A stretch of DNA of 64,000 bases, from assembly GCF_000685295.1 (NCBI RefSeq), contig NZ_ARYL01000001.1:248001-312000 (forward strand). Reading direction: 5' to 3'. The stretch comes from Hyphomonas oceanitis SCH89 (GTDB lineage Bacteria; Pseudomonadota; Alphaproteobacteria; Caulobacterales; Hyphomonadaceae). Below, one piece after another: positions 7,575-16,622 of the stretch; the stretch's first letter is position 1, and each line of letters opens with the position of its first letter. A program made the translations under genes and the position numbers. Below the pieces are notes generated by a model. It saw nothing but the letters and a program-made list of their open reading frames with translations, did not search any database and was not told where the DNA came from.

Positions 7575-9219
7575 AGAGGGCTTCCTTGAATGGGTCATGG
7601 CCGATGCGGCCCAGTGTGTCGATAAACAGCTCGTCCTTGCCGCTGCGCAGCTCGCGGTAGCGGTCTACAACGCGCTTGAGGGCGCCGGGAACGTCTTCGG
7701 ATTTGAGGCCGGGGCCGGCGATATCGCCAATCGCGGCCTTCTCGTCGGCGCGGCCGCCAAAGGTGATCTGATAGAATTCCTCACCCTTCTTGTCGACGCC
7801 GAGGATGCCGATATGGCCAACATGGTGGTGTCCGCAGGCATTGATACAGCCTGAGATATTGATGTGCAGGCGGCCGATATCTTCCTGATAGTCAGGATCA
7901 GCAAACACCTGTTGCACGGCCTGCCCAACTGGAATCGAACGGGCATTGGCGAGGTTGCAATAGTCGAGGCCCGGGCAGACGATCAGGTCGGTGATCAGGC
8001 TCTCGTTCGGCGTCGCAAGGCCCGCCGCGTCCAGCTCTGCATGCAGAGCTGGCAGGTCGTCCAAGGCAACATGCGCGAGGATAATATTCTGCGCGTGGCT
8101 GACGCGAATATCGTCCTGGCCATAGGTCTCGGCCAGATTCGCGATGATCTCCATCTGCGCGTCGGTCGCATCGCCAGCGAGGCCACCAATCGGCTTCAGG
8201 CTGACCGTGACGGACGTGTAGCCCGGCGTGACGTGCGGATGCAGGTTCGTGCGCGCCCAGCGGGCGAAGACCTTATCGCTCGCCTTGGCCGCCTCGAACG
8301 CGTCCGACGTGTCAGGCTTCGTCGCCAGCTCAGGCGGCGCGAAATAGGCGTGTATACGGTCGATCTCTGCCTGCGGCAGGTCGATCTTCTCATGGCTGCG
8401 CTGAGCGGCAAATTCCGCTTCAACCTGCCGCGTGAACTCTTCCTCGCCAAGTTCATTCACGAGGATCTTGATGCGTGCCTTGTACTTGTTGTCCCGGCGA
8501 CCGTGCAGGTTGTAGACGCGCATGATCGCTTCGAGATAATCGAGCAACCGGTCTTCCGGCACGAACTCGTTGACCAGCGCAGCAATGTGCGGCGTACGCC
8601 CCTGCCCCCCGCCGACATGCACTTCAAAGCCGCGCAGGCCATCACGCTCACGCATGTGAAGGCCAATGTCATGTACGCGGATCGCCGCGCGATCATGCGC
8701 GGCGCCGGTGACGGCGATCTTGAACTTGCGTGGCAGGAAGGCGAATTCCGGATGGAAGGTCGACCATTGGCGGATGATCTCGCACCAGGGGCGCGGGTCC
8801 ATGATCTCGTCGCGCGCGGCGCCGGCATAATGGTCCGACGTCGTATTGCGGATACAGTTGCCGCTGGTCTGGATGGCGTGCATCTCGACCTCGGCCAGCA
8901 GGGCCAGCACGTCCGGAATATCCTTCAGGGCCACCCAGTTGAACTGGATGTTCTGGCGTGTGGTGAAGTGGCCGTAATTGCGGTCATACTCACGGGCGAT
9001 GCGCGCCAGCATGCGCATCTGGCGTGCGCTCAGCTGGCCATAGGGAATGGCCACGCGCAACATGTAAGCGTGGAGCTGGAGATAGACGCCGTTCTGCAGG
9101 CGCAGCGGCTTGAACTCGTCTTCCAGCAATTCGCCCGACAGGCGGCGCTCGACCTGCCCGCGGAACTGGGCGACGCGTTCCTTGACGATCTGCGCGTCGA
9201 ATTCGTCATATCTATACAT
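7561..9219 (-). CDS. Nitrite/sulfite reductase (siroheme, [4Fe-4S])
   Basis: 552 residues. Two ferredoxin-like half-domains with siroheme/cluster ligands CPGLDYC (C415, C421) and SGCINAC (C458, C462). The six-electron reduction of sulfite to sulfide is favoured over nitrite because of the operon partners (cysG, cysH, DUF934). NCIRNTTSDHYAGAA is the siroheme-binding N-terminal signature. It overlaps the GST gene by 8 bp upstream and DUF934 by 14 bp downstream. No separate flavoprotein CysJ is encoded here, so electrons probably come from ferredoxin. Confidence 0.95.
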   Translation of the reverse strand: MYRYDEFDAQIVKERVAQFRGQVERRLSGELLEDEFKPLRLQNGVYLQLHAYMLRVAIPYGQLSARQMRMLARIAREYDRNYGHFTTRQNIQFNWVALKDIPDVLALLAEVEMHAIQTSGNCIRNTTSDHYAGAARDEIMDPRPWCEIIRQWSTFHPEFAFLPRKFKIAVTGAAHDRAAIRVHDIGLHMRERDGLRGFEVHVGGGQGRTPHIAALVNEFVPEDRLLDYLEAIMRVYNLHGRRDNKYKARIKILVNELGEEEFTRQVEAEFAAQRSHEKIDLPQAEIDRIHAYFAPPELATKPDTSDAFEAAKASDKVFARWARTNLHPHVTPGYTSVTVSLKPIGGLAGDATDAQMEIIANLAETYGQDDIRVSHAQNIILAHVALDDLPALHAELDAAGLATPNESLITDLIVCPGLDYCNLANARSIPVGQAVQQVFADPDYQEDIGRLHINISGCINACGHHHVGHIGILGVDKKGEEFYQITFGGRADEKAAIGDIAGPGLKSEDVPGALKRVVDRYRELRSGKDELFIDTLGRIGHDPFKEALYAAD

Positions 9220-9823
9220 GGGTGACCTCGTGAAGGTGTGGCAGGCCGAGTTCTAGCTCGCAGCGGGCGACCCAGGCGTGCACGGCAGGAAATTCGTTCA
9301 GGTCAAAGCCGCCTTCGTGCGCGAGGCGCGTATAGGCGAGCAGGGAAATGTCGGCGAGCGTCAGGGCCTCTCCCCCGGCGATCCAGTCGCTGGAGATGAG
9401 CGCCATTTCCATCCGGCCAAGCGCACGGCGGCCCTTGGCCATCAAGTCCGCATCGATCTCGTCGTCTGACTTTTTCAGGTAGAGCTTCTGGAAACGGCGC
9501 ACGGCAATCGTCGGCTCGTGGGAATACTGCTCCCAGAACATCCACTCGAACATCTTGGCCCGCTCGAACGCGTCGGCCGGGATCAGGTCAGAGCCCTCGG
9601 CAAGATGCAGGATGATGGCGTTGGACTGGGCCAGTGTACGGCCATTGTCGAACTGAACGACCGGGACCTGGCCAAACGGGTTCAGCGCGAGGAATTCATC
9701 CGTCCGGCTCTCGCCCTTGAGAATGTCGATCTCGATCCATTCATGCGGAAGAGACAGCTGCGTCGCCACCCATTTCACTTTCAGGCAGTTGCCCGAAATG
9801 GAATCGCCAAAGATGCGGATCAT
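9212..9823 (-). CDS. Glutathione S-transferase family protein
   Basis: 203 residues: thioredoxin-like N-terminal domain (GDSISGNCLKVKW; LNPFGQVPVVQ; AQSNAIILHLAEGS) and a helical C-terminal domain (ADISLLAYTRLAHEGGF). Ser8/Ser10/Cys13 at the N-terminal active-site loop are the possible glutathione-activating residues. It lies inside the cys operon with 4- and 8-bp overlaps on either side and an GGAG ribosome site. This placement suggests glutathione-linked handling of sulfite or a reactive sulfur intermediate; that is inference. Confidence 0.92.
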   Translation of the reverse strand: MIRIFGDSISGNCLKVKWVATQLSLPHEWIEIDILKGESRTDEFLALNPFGQVPVVQFDNGRTLAQSNAIILHLAEGSDLIPADAFERAKMFEWMFWEQYSHEPTIAVRRFQKLYLKKSDDEIDADLMAKGRRALGRMEMALISSDWIAGGEALTLADISLLAYTRLAHEGGFDLNEFPAVHAWVARCELELGLPHLHEVTHV

Positions 9824-10125
9824 GCCTTGTCTCCATAGGCTACGGTCGGGCCGTTGGCGCGGATGGATTCGCGCAGGGTTTCCCGGCCAGTAATGCCGCC
9901 GGTCTCGGTGACTTCCATGAAATAGGGATCGGTGATGATCGCTTCCTGCTTCGCAGCGGCGGCGAGGCGTTCCTCGGCCTCTTCGCCCGTAAAGGCTGCG
10001 ATCTGCGCGGTGTCAGTTGTCCAGCCTCCATCGGCCTTCAGCCAGACAGTGCGACCAGTGGCGGTCTCCCACGCGGTGATGGATTTTGGCGTTTCGGGCT
10101 TCAGCTTGGGGCGAACGGAGCTCAT
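9820..10125 (-). CDS. DUF2849 domain-containing protein
   Basis: 101 residues, no membrane segment or signal. Conserved features typical of DUF2849: an N-terminal strand pair (AWETATGRTVWLKADGGW), an acidic middle and PYFMEVTETGGI near residue 72. The family occurs in alphaproteobacterial cys operons between cysG and sulfite reductase; its role is unknown. It shares 4-bp ATGA-type overlaps with cysG and GST. Confidence 0.88.
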   Translation of the reverse strand: MSSVRPKLKPETPKSITAWETATGRTVWLKADGGWTTDTAQIAAFTGEEAEERLAAAAKQEAIITDPYFMEVTETGGITGRETLRESIRANGPTVAYGDKA

Positions 10126-11513
10126 GCGACATGTTCCTTGAAGGCTTGGGCAATGGCTTCTGCAGGCAGGCCAGCCACTTCGCCGATGACGAGCAGCGCG
10201 GGGCCCTTGATGCCGGCGCGCTGGATGAGGTGGGGGAGTTCAGCGAGCGTGCCGAACACACGGATTTCATTGTCGCGCGTGCCATTCTCGATGACCGCAA
10301 CAGGGGTCGATGGGGCACGCCCCGCCGCGATGATCTTCTCCGCAATCGTCGCCGATGTACCGACACCCATGAACACGACAACTGTCTGCGCAGGCCGGGC
10401 AAGCGAGACCCAGTCAAGATCCGGCACGCCGCCTGCCCGGGCGTGGCCAGTCACAAACGTAAGGCTTTGCGCATGGTCGCGATGGGTCAGCGGCAGACCT
10501 GCAGCCGCAGCGCAGCCAAGCGCCGAGGAGATACCGGGAACGACCGTGGCCGCGACACCCGCCGCGCGTACCGCTTCCAGCTCTTCCCCGCCCCGGCCAA
10601 AGATGAACGGGTCGCCGCCCTTGAGGCGCACGACGCGCTTGCCCTCCTGCGCCGAGGCGATCAGCAGCTCGTGGATCGTTTCCTGCGGCACCGAATGGTC
10701 GCCCTTGGACTTGCCGACCGGCACGCGGTCGGCGTCGCGGCGAATGAGGGAGAGAATTTCGTCGCTGACGAGACGGTCATAATAAACAATGTCGGCTTCC
10801 TGGATCAGGCGCAGCGCTTTCAATGTCATCAGTTCAGGGTCGCCGGGTCCTGCTCCCACAATATGCACGATGCCTTCGGCCGCTGCGCCTGACTGCAATT
10901 GCGCGCGCATGGCGGCTTCGGCGCCCTCAAGATCGCCGGCATAGGCGAGGTCTGCCGTTGGGCCGGTCAGCGCGGTTTCCCAGAACCGACGGCGCGCCTT
11001 GCTGTCGGTGATCGCGGCTTTCACATCCGGGCGCAAACGGCTGGCAAGCGCGGCCAGGTCGCCGATACGTTTCGGCAGCAGCGCTTCGAGTTTCTCGCGA
11101 ATGGACTTGGCGAGGACAGGCGCCGACCCGTTGGTGCCGATCGCGGCGACCACATCGCCCCGGTCAATGATCGAGGGAACGGTGAAATCGCAAAGTTCCG
11201 GATGGTCGACCACGTTCAGCGGCACACCGTACTGCCGCGCCATGGTGATCGCCTTTTCCGCATTGGCATCGAGACGGTTCGCGACAATGGCAAAGCGCGC
11301 CACATCCAGCGCCGGTCCGGCATGTTCCGGCGGCGCGATCGTGATGCGGCCCGCGAATTCCTCTGCGAAACCGGCGTCAATTTTCGAGACAATGACGGTA
11401 ATTCGGGCCGGTGTCGCAGCCAGAAGGCGAACCTTGCGACGGGCTTCTTCCCCGCCTCCGAAAACAACAACGGATGCATTATCAAGGTTGAAGAAGGCCG
11501 GAAACTGGCGCAT
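10122..11513 (-). CDS. cysG: Siroheme synthase (multifunctional CysG)
   Basis: 463 residues from ATG 11513. The N-terminal CysG-B part (VVVFGGGEEARRKVRLL, Rossmann fold; about 1-210) performs precorrin-2 dehydrogenation and iron chelation. The C-terminal SUMT part (GAGPGDPELMTLKALRLI; RLKGGDPFIFGRGGEE; VVPGISSALG) methylates uroporphyrinogen III. It makes the siroheme needed by the sulfite reductase encoded downstream. First gene of the operon. An upstream TTG (11558) would extend it by 15 residues, but homologues begin at MRQFPAF-like sequence. Confidence 0.95.
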   Translation of the reverse strand: MRQFPAFFNLDNASVVVFGGGEEARRKVRLLAATPARITVIVSKIDAGFAEEFAGRITIAPPEHAGPALDVARFAIVANRLDANAEKAITMARQYGVPLNVVDHPELCDFTVPSIIDRGDVVAAIGTNGSAPVLAKSIREKLEALLPKRIGDLAALASRLRPDVKAAITDSKARRRFWETALTGPTADLAYAGDLEGAEAAMRAQLQSGAAAEGIVHIVGAGPGDPELMTLKALRLIQEADIVYYDRLVSDEILSLIRRDADRVPVGKSKGDHSVPQETIHELLIASAQEGKRVVRLKGGDPFIFGRGGEELEAVRAAGVAATVVPGISSALGCAAAAGLPLTHRDHAQSLTFVTGHARAGGVPDLDWVSLARPAQTVVVFMGVGTSATIAEKIIAAGRAPSTPVAVIENGTRDNEIRVFGTLAELPHLIQRAGIKGPALLVIGEVAGLPAEAIAQAFKEHVA

Positions 11514-11540
11514 GCGAAGGCCACTCTTGTTTAGTATTGC

Positions 11541-11550
11541 TGATCGATCA
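11541..11550. promoter_or_regulatory. 10-bp palindrome between cysG and the divergent LysR gene
   Basis: TGATCGATCA is a perfect palindrome 28 bp upstream of the cysG ATG, in the only non-coding stretch (11514-11622) of this divergent pair. A regulator site is plausible but 10 bp is short and could be chance. Confidence 0.25.
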
Positions 11551-11622
11551 AAGGTCAAATTGGCTATTGACGGCTCAGGCGCAACCGTGAACCCCTACAG
11601 CGAGCCTTTAGAGTTACTATTC

Positions 11623-12555
11623 ATGTCCGATCCAAACGACCGACTACCGCCCCTGAACGCCCTGCGCGCCTTTGAAGCGGCCGCCAGACGCCTGTCATTC
11701 ACACAGGCGGCCGACGAACTCAATGTCACGCCAGGGGCGATTTCACAACAGATTCGGCAGCTGGAAGACTATGCCGGAACGCCGCTTTTCAAGCGTACGG
11801 GCCGTTCCGTCTTGCTGACGGATGCCGCGCAGGCCAGCCTGCCGCTGGTGCGCGAAGCATTTGAGCGCATATCCGAAGCCGGACGCATCATGCAGGCGCC
11901 TGCCCGCAAGGGACGCGTCATGGTCTCCTGCGCACCCAGCTTTGCGGCCAAGTGGCTGGCCCCCAAACTCGACGGTTTCCACCGTGAACACCCCGATACC
12001 GAGGCGTGGATCTCGGCCGACATGGGCCTTACCGACTTCACCATGGCCGATGCCGATTTCGCCATACGCTATGGACGGGGCAATTATGACGGCCTGAAAT
12101 CAGAAAAGCTGCTCGACGAGACCGTTCTGCCGGTCTGCTCCCCTTCCCTGCTGGAAGGCCCTGATGCGATCCGCCGTCCGGAAGACCTGCGTCACCACAC
12201 ACTCCTGCATGATGAAAGCAGCGAGAACGATCCGTCCTGTCCTGACTGGGCGAGCTGGCTGCGCGCACGCCGCGTCGAAGGCGTCGACGGCGCACGCGGG
12301 CCGCGTTTCAACCAGGCCATTCTCGTCATCGAATCCGCCGCTGCCGGTCGCGGCGTTGCGCTGGCCAAGCAGGCAATTGCCGCAGCAGATCTGGCCTCAG
12401 GCCGACTTGTCGCCCCCTTCGCAGACGGGTCAACGCTGATCGATTTCGGCTATTGGCTGGTCTGGCCCAAAGGGCGCCACTTGTCGCCAGACGTGCGTGA
12501 CTTCATGAAATGGGTGAAGACCGAAGCCACCAAGGGCGAGATCGTCGGCGTCTAG
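11623..12555 (+). CDS. LysR-family regulator (GcvA-like)
   Basis: 310 residues from ATG 11623. The N-terminal HTH (LSFTQAADELNVTPGAISQQIRQ read as two motifs, about residues 20-45) and the PLNALRAFEAAARRLSF start are typical of the GcvA group. The effector domain follows (FAAKWLAPKLDGFHREHPD). It is transcribed divergently from the cys operon across 109 bp, so it may control sulfate assimilation, where no CysB is visible; this is inferred from position. GcvA itself acts on glycine cleavage, so the name is only a subfamily label. Confidence 0.9.
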   Translation: MSDPNDRLPPLNALRAFEAAARRLSFTQAADELNVTPGAISQQIRQLEDYAGTPLFKRTGRSVLLTDAAQASLPLVREAFERISEAGRIMQAPARKGRVMVSCAPSFAAKWLAPKLDGFHREHPDTEAWISADMGLTDFTMADADFAIRYGRGNYDGLKSEKLLDETVLPVCSPSLLEGPDAIRRPEDLRHHTLLHDESSENDPSCPDWASWLRARRVEGVDGARGPRFNQAILVIESAAAGRGVALAKQAIAAADLASGRLVAPFADGSTLIDFGYWLVWPKGRHLSPDVRDFMKWVKTEATKGEIVGV

Positions 12556-14630
12556 GAGGCGTTGGCGCCTGCAGCAGCATCCAGCAGCAGGTAGGCAGCA
12601 AGGCGCGGGCTCGCATTGCGGCTGGTCTTCTGCGTCTGTTCGAGTGCGTTGAGCGCGTCTTCCTCTTCCAGCGAGATGAACTCGCGGGCGAGCTGTAGCA
12701 GGTCCCGGTCACTGCGCAGGCGCTGGGTCACGCGCTCCACCTGACGCCCGGCATTATCCATGATTGCGGCGCGACGCTCCCGATCGCCCTGGCGGGCCGC
12801 TTCGGCAATCTTGCGCTTGGCCTTCGGACGGAAGGCTTCCGGCAACAGGATGCCGGAGGTCTGCAGGCGCTGGATCATTTCGTCGGCAATTTCTTCGCGA
12901 TCTGTCGGCGTCGCAGCAGGTTCATCGCGGCTCATATCGGAAATGATGTCTCGCCAGCCCATGTCGCTGCTCGACTGCAATGACCGGCCGGGAGATGGCA
13001 CGAGCGCGCCGCTACTGGCTTGCGCGCCAGGCACATCTGTTGCCCGCCGCGCAGGTGTCGCCGGCTTGGCTGGTTCGTTGTCATCGAAGCGGCGACGCAA
13101 CATTGGCGGATTGGAGTCGGCCGGGCCAGCATCGTGCACGGGCGCCTCAGGTGCCTTGATATCCTTGTCTTTTTCCTTCTCCACGTCTGCACCGAGGCTG
13201 GCAGAGGCCAGCAGGTCTGCGGCGGCGTCGAAGAGTTCGTCTTCCATGCTCGGACGCGGCGCTGCCCGTGTCGGAGCCGAACGCGATGGCAGTGGGGCGG
13301 CCGGGCCGAAAGAGTCTGCAGCAGGATGCGCGTGGCCATTCGTATAGCCGTTGACAGCGCCATTGCCATTTGCGTGGCCGTTCATGCGCGGGGGTTCAGG
13401 GGGCGCAGCGGGTGGCTTGACGGGTGGGCTTGCGGTCGCGGCGGGGGGCGTCTCGGACCATTCCCGGACCGTTTCGGGGGCTTTTGCGGGCGTTGCAGGC
13501 AAACTCGGCGCCGATGACGTCGCCCCGAGGCGCCGGTTCATCATGTCCGTCTCGGCGCGTGCCGCATTGCCGGCGGCGCGGACGGCGACGGCAGCCTGCT
13601 CGCCGGCTTCACGCAGGCGGGCGAGCGCGCTGGCGGCTTCCTCAGCCGCGGCGCGGGTCGACTGGTTGATCTCGCGATTGGCAAAGCGGGCACCATCAAG
13701 CGCCGAGGACACAGCATCCTTCAACGCGTCGCCGGTGGTCGAGGCGGCGGCAGCGGCGATCTCCCCTGCCCTCACGGCGGCGTCGACGAGCTTGCGGGAC
13801 TGTTCAAGTTTCTCTTCAACGCGGCTGACGGCGAATGTGAGCGTTTCGGTGCGAACAGAGGCATCGCGGGCGAGGCCGTCCAGATCGATCAGCTTGGCGG
13901 CGAGCGACTCGCCAGCGACCGTCATGCCATGCAGGCGCGCGTCGAGCGCTTCATCGGCGCGGGCGACTTCATCACCGGCCATGCGGGCCGCATTGACCAT
14001 CTGCTGGGCCTGACGCGGGATCGCTTCGTTCATGGATTCGATCTGCGCCCGCAAGTCACGGGCGAGGCCCTCAAGCGCCGTCCGCTCGGACGCAAGACGC
14101 TGGGCAAGGTCGCGTGCATTGTCGGCGCTGGCATAGGCCACTGATTCCAGCCGCATCCGCTCGTCGCCAATCTCGCCGGACATGGCCTTCATCGCCGAGA
14201 TCGCGTGCGCCATGGCGCGGTCGACCTCGGAGGCAGACTGTTTCATCTGCTCGGCAATCGTGATGCCTTCAGTACCGGCCTCACGCGCGGGCGAGAGCAG
14301 ACGAATGGCCGCTTCCATCACGAGGGCATTGGAGGCAGAGGCGCGGCGATTGGTGCGCGCCATGAAGCCGGCCATGATGATGATCATGCCCGGAATGAGC
14401 GCGGCGAGGCCACCAGCAAGTAGAATGGCCGGTGGCTGGGCCAGCAGGGCATCAAGGCCGACAAAGCCGAGCACGCCTGCCGCAACAGCGACGAACCAGA
14501 GCACACCTATGAGGAATCCCGTGACGACCATCCAGCCGCCACCATGCCGGGCGTACTCGAAGTTTTCCGACGCCTCTTGCCTGGCCAGGAGATCCCGGCC
14601 GGACGGGCGAGCTGAAGGCGTATCCGTCAT
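12552..14630 (-). CDS. Two-TM coiled-coil protein, TipN-like polarity factor candidate
   Basis: 692 residues. Two transmembrane segments (about residues 33-58 and 68-90) are followed by a long Ala/Glu/Arg-rich coiled coil (about 95-370), a Pro/Ala-rich linker with Asn-Gly repeats (NGHANGNGAVNGYTNGHA, about 425-445), and a conserved-looking helical C-terminal domain (EEIADEMIQRLQTSGI to the end). This architecture matches Caulobacter TipN, a birth-scar marker that places the new pole. Homology is inferred from layout, not from a strong motif. It overlaps the LysR stop by 4 bp (convergent). Confidence 0.55.
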   Translation of the reverse strand: MTDTPSARPSGRDLLARQEASENFEYARHGGGWMVVTGFLIGVLWFVAVAAGVLGFVGLDALLAQPPAILLAGGLAALIPGMIIIMAGFMARTNRRASASNALVMEAAIRLLSPAREAGTEGITIAEQMKQSASEVDRAMAHAISAMKAMSGEIGDERMRLESVAYASADNARDLAQRLASERTALEGLARDLRAQIESMNEAIPRQAQQMVNAARMAGDEVARADEALDARLHGMTVAGESLAAKLIDLDGLARDASVRTETLTFAVSRVEEKLEQSRKLVDAAVRAGEIAAAAASTTGDALKDAVSSALDGARFANREINQSTRAAAEEAASALARLREAGEQAAVAVRAAGNAARAETDMMNRRLGATSSAPSLPATPAKAPETVREWSETPPAATASPPVKPPAAPPEPPRMNGHANGNGAVNGYTNGHAHPAADSFGPAAPLPSRSAPTRAAPRPSMEDELFDAAADLLASASLGADVEKEKDKDIKAPEAPVHDAGPADSNPPMLRRRFDDNEPAKPATPARRATDVPGAQASSGALVPSPGRSLQSSSDMGWRDIISDMSRDEPAATPTDREEIADEMIQRLQTSGILLPEAFRPKAKRKIAEAARQGDRERRAAIMDNAGRQVERVTQRLRSDRDLLQLAREFISLEEEDALNALEQTQKTSRNASPRLAAYLLLDAAAGANAS

Positions 14631-14707
14631 GTTGGAACTATACCGCGACAATAAGCCTGCGGCGAGGCCGGAATACAGGCTTTTTCGGGGCCCGGCAGGC
14701 CGCCGCC

Positions 14708-14863
14708 CTAACCCAGCATACTGACAACAACAGGCTCTGCCTGCGATGTCTCGGCGCTTTCATCAGGCTCTGATGGCGCGAATTCGAGCCCCAGCCAGGC
14801 CAAAATGCCTGCAAGGACAAGGTTCCGGATGAACACAGCGATGCCGATCATGATAGTCCCCAT
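14708..14863 (-). CDS. Small membrane protein, 51 residues
   Basis: A short frame from ATG 14863 to TAG 14708: MGTIMIGIAVFIRNLVLAG, then an ILAWLGLEF hydrophobic stretch and an acidic Glu/Ser/Asp tail. One membrane helix of about 22 residues is likely. It lies just upstream of the TipN-like gene on the same strand. No good ribosome site precedes the first ATG; the ATG at 14851 is an alternative. Support is the hydrophobic/acidic pattern and location only. Confidence 0.35.
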   Translation of the reverse strand: MGTIMIGIAVFIRNLVLAGILAWLGLEFAPSEPDESAETSQAEPVVVSMLG

Positions 14864-15033
14864 AAACGTGGGGCGACTCTCAGGCCCCGGATGAAGGCTC
14901 TATCATACAGCGAAAGGGCTTTTCCGCCAATCGATAAATCTTCGTAAGGGTTCGTGAACAGACCGACGGATTGCGTTAACCTTTGAGGAAAGATGATCGT
15001 GAGAGAGTGCGAGAGCGCTTCCGGAGTCTGCCC

Positions 15034-15426
15034 ATGACCGATACTGCCCCTGCCCCGCTTGCCCTGCTTGACCGGGACCATCTGAGCGCCATGACAGGCG
15101 GCGACCAGTCACTGGCGGTCGAAGTGATCGAGATTTTCAGGCATCAGGCGGAGATATGGTCGCGCCTGCTCGACCCCATGGCGGATGCCTCGCAATGGGC
15201 CGATGCCGCCCATACGCTCAAGGGCGCCAGCCTGGGCATTGGTGCCTTGCGTCTTGCCTCCATCTGCGAAAAGGCCGAGCGCCTCGGGCGGGGCGAGGCC
15301 ACGCCCAGTCGCACGGCCGCCGCCGTCATGCTGGGGGATGTGAAGGACATCTTGGGCGACACGCTGGAGGCGGTCGCGAGGGCCGCTTACGAACTGGCGT
15401 CGCCGGGGCCGAAACGGGCGTCATAG
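15034..15426 (+). CDS. Histidine phosphotransfer (Hpt) domain protein
   Basis: 130 residues from ATG 15034 (CCGGAG 8 bp upstream). The Hpt motif AHTLKGASLGIGA carries the phospho-accepting His60 in a four-helix bundle. It has no kinase domain, so it would relay phosphate between a hybrid kinase and a response regulator; a soluble hybrid kinase is encoded at 46305-47795 but linkage is speculative. The 3' end overlaps the convergent chorismate mutase gene by 40 bp. Confidence 0.9.
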   Translation: MTDTAPAPLALLDRDHLSAMTGGDQSLAVEVIEIFRHQAEIWSRLLDPMADASQWADAAHTLKGASLGIGALRLASICEKAERLGRGEATPSRTAAAVMLGDVKDILGDTLEAVARAAYELASPGPKRAS

Positions 15427-15731
15427 CTGCCGAATTCATAAGCGATGCAGCGGTCGATCAGCGTGCGCCAGACAGGCTCCGCGATGGCCGGTGACAGGCC
15501 TGCCTCGGCACTGGCAGCCAGCACCTTGGTCACGACATCCTCAATGCGGGGACGGTCATGTACGATCTTGCGGTCACCCTTGATACGGGCGGCAGCGTCC
15601 ATGAAGGACTGGCGCTCAGCCAGGATTTCCACAAGCAGGCGGTCGATCCGGTCGATCTCGTAGCGGACCTGTTCCATGGTCTCGCTCGTCTCGGCCGTAT
15701 GATGGCGCTGGTCGGATGTATAGGTCGTCAT
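15387..15731 (-). CDS. Chorismate mutase (AroQ class)
   Basis: 114 residues, all-helical AroQ type. Core: YEIDRIDRLLVEILAERQSF, KGDRKIVHDRPRIEDVV, PVWRTLIDRCIAYE. It converts chorismate to prephenate for Phe/Tyr synthesis. Met19 (15677) is an alternative start that would trim the polar N-terminus and match the usual family length of about 95. It converges on and overlaps the Hpt gene. Confidence 0.92.
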   Translation of the reverse strand: MTTYTSDQRHHTAETSETMEQVRYEIDRIDRLLVEILAERQSFMDAAARIKGDRKIVHDRPRIEDVVTKVLAASAEAGLSPAIAEPVWRTLIDRCIAYEFGSYDARFGPGDASS

Positions 15732-15832
15732 GGGCTTTGCCCCGTCTGGCTAAGTGCTGCCCGTTACATGGGGATGGCACGGGCGGCAAGGGAGACAGGT
15801 GCGACAGGCAATCGCGGGCATTGCGCAGGACA

Positions 15833-15855
15833 GAAATGTAACTATGTTACATTTC
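15833..15855. promoter_or_regulatory. Perfect 10+3+10 inverted repeat, probable operator
   Basis: GAAATGTAAC (15833-15842), TAT, GTTACATTTC (15846-15855). The repeat ends 22 bp before the methyltransferase ATG and lies between it and the divergent chorismate mutase gene. The TGTAAC/GTTACA core with short spacer is typical of dimeric TetR-type operators. No terminator T-run follows, so an operator is more likely than a terminator. Confidence 0.65.
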
Positions 15856-15877
15856 CTTGCCCTTACCCGGAGATTCC

Positions 15878-16576
15878 ATGTCCCAACTCGATCCCACCCT
15901 CATGTTCGACAAGGCGCACGCCGAAAAATATGACACCAAATTCGCTCGCGCAGAACCATTCCGCGATGTGATCCATCTCGTCACAGACCTTGCATTCGCG
16001 TCCCTGCCGGATGACGCCAATATCCTTGTCGTCGGTGCCGGAACGGGATCGGAAATCATCGCGCTCGCAGCCCGCCATCCCGGCTGGCACTTCACGGCTG
16101 TGGACCCGGCCGGGGCCATGCTGGACGTGTTCCGGAAGAAGGCTGAGGCTGCAGGAATTCTTGACCGCTGCACGATCCATGTCGGCTATATAGAAAGCCT
16201 TGGCGGCGCGCCCCTGCATGATGCCGCCACGAGCCTGCTCGTCTCACATTTCCTGCAGACCGATGCGTCGCGGGGCGCCTTCTTCGCGGAGATTGCCGCG
16301 CGCCTGAAACCCGGCGCCCTGCTGGTCAATGCCGACCTTGCCGCCGACATGACCGACAAGGCCAGCGGACGGCTCTATGCGACATGGGAACAGATGCTGC
16401 GGGAGACGGGCGCAGACGCGGAAGGACTCGACAATTACCGCGCAGGCTTCGGGCGCGATTTCGCGGTCCACACCCCCGCTGCCGTCGAAGCGCTGATTGC
16501 ACAGAACGGATTCGAGCGCCCCTCCCCTCTGGTGCAAACACTTCTGATGCGCACCTGGCTGACAGCGAAGACCTGA
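15878..16576 (+). CDS. SAM-dependent class I methyltransferase
   Basis: 232 residues from ATG 15878 (CCGGAG just upstream). SAM-binding motif I is ILVVGAGTGSEIIALA (about residue 50), with acidic loop TAVDPAG and post-motif LKPGALLVNADL. Resembles UbiE/tRNA carboxymethyl-type small-molecule methyltransferases, but the substrate is not evident. A strong palindrome sits in its promoter region, so it is probably controlled by a dedicated repressor encoded elsewhere. Confidence 0.9.
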   Translation: MSQLDPTLMFDKAHAEKYDTKFARAEPFRDVIHLVTDLAFASLPDDANILVVGAGTGSEIIALAARHPGWHFTAVDPAGAMLDVFRKKAEAAGILDRCTIHVGYIESLGGAPLHDAATSLLVSHFLQTDASRGAFFAEIAARLKPGALLVNADLAADMTDKASGRLYATWEQMLRETGADAEGLDNYRAGFGRDFAVHTPAAVEALIAQNGFERPSPLVQTLLMRTWLTAKT

Positions 16577-16622
16577 TCCGCCCATGCTTGAAATCATCTG
16601 CAACCCTTGGTAAGCGGACGAT

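Noticed and set aside
7864-9225. 453-residue plus-strand frame opposite sulfite reductase
   Set aside because: Shadow frame; the minus-strand protein has intact siroheme ligands.
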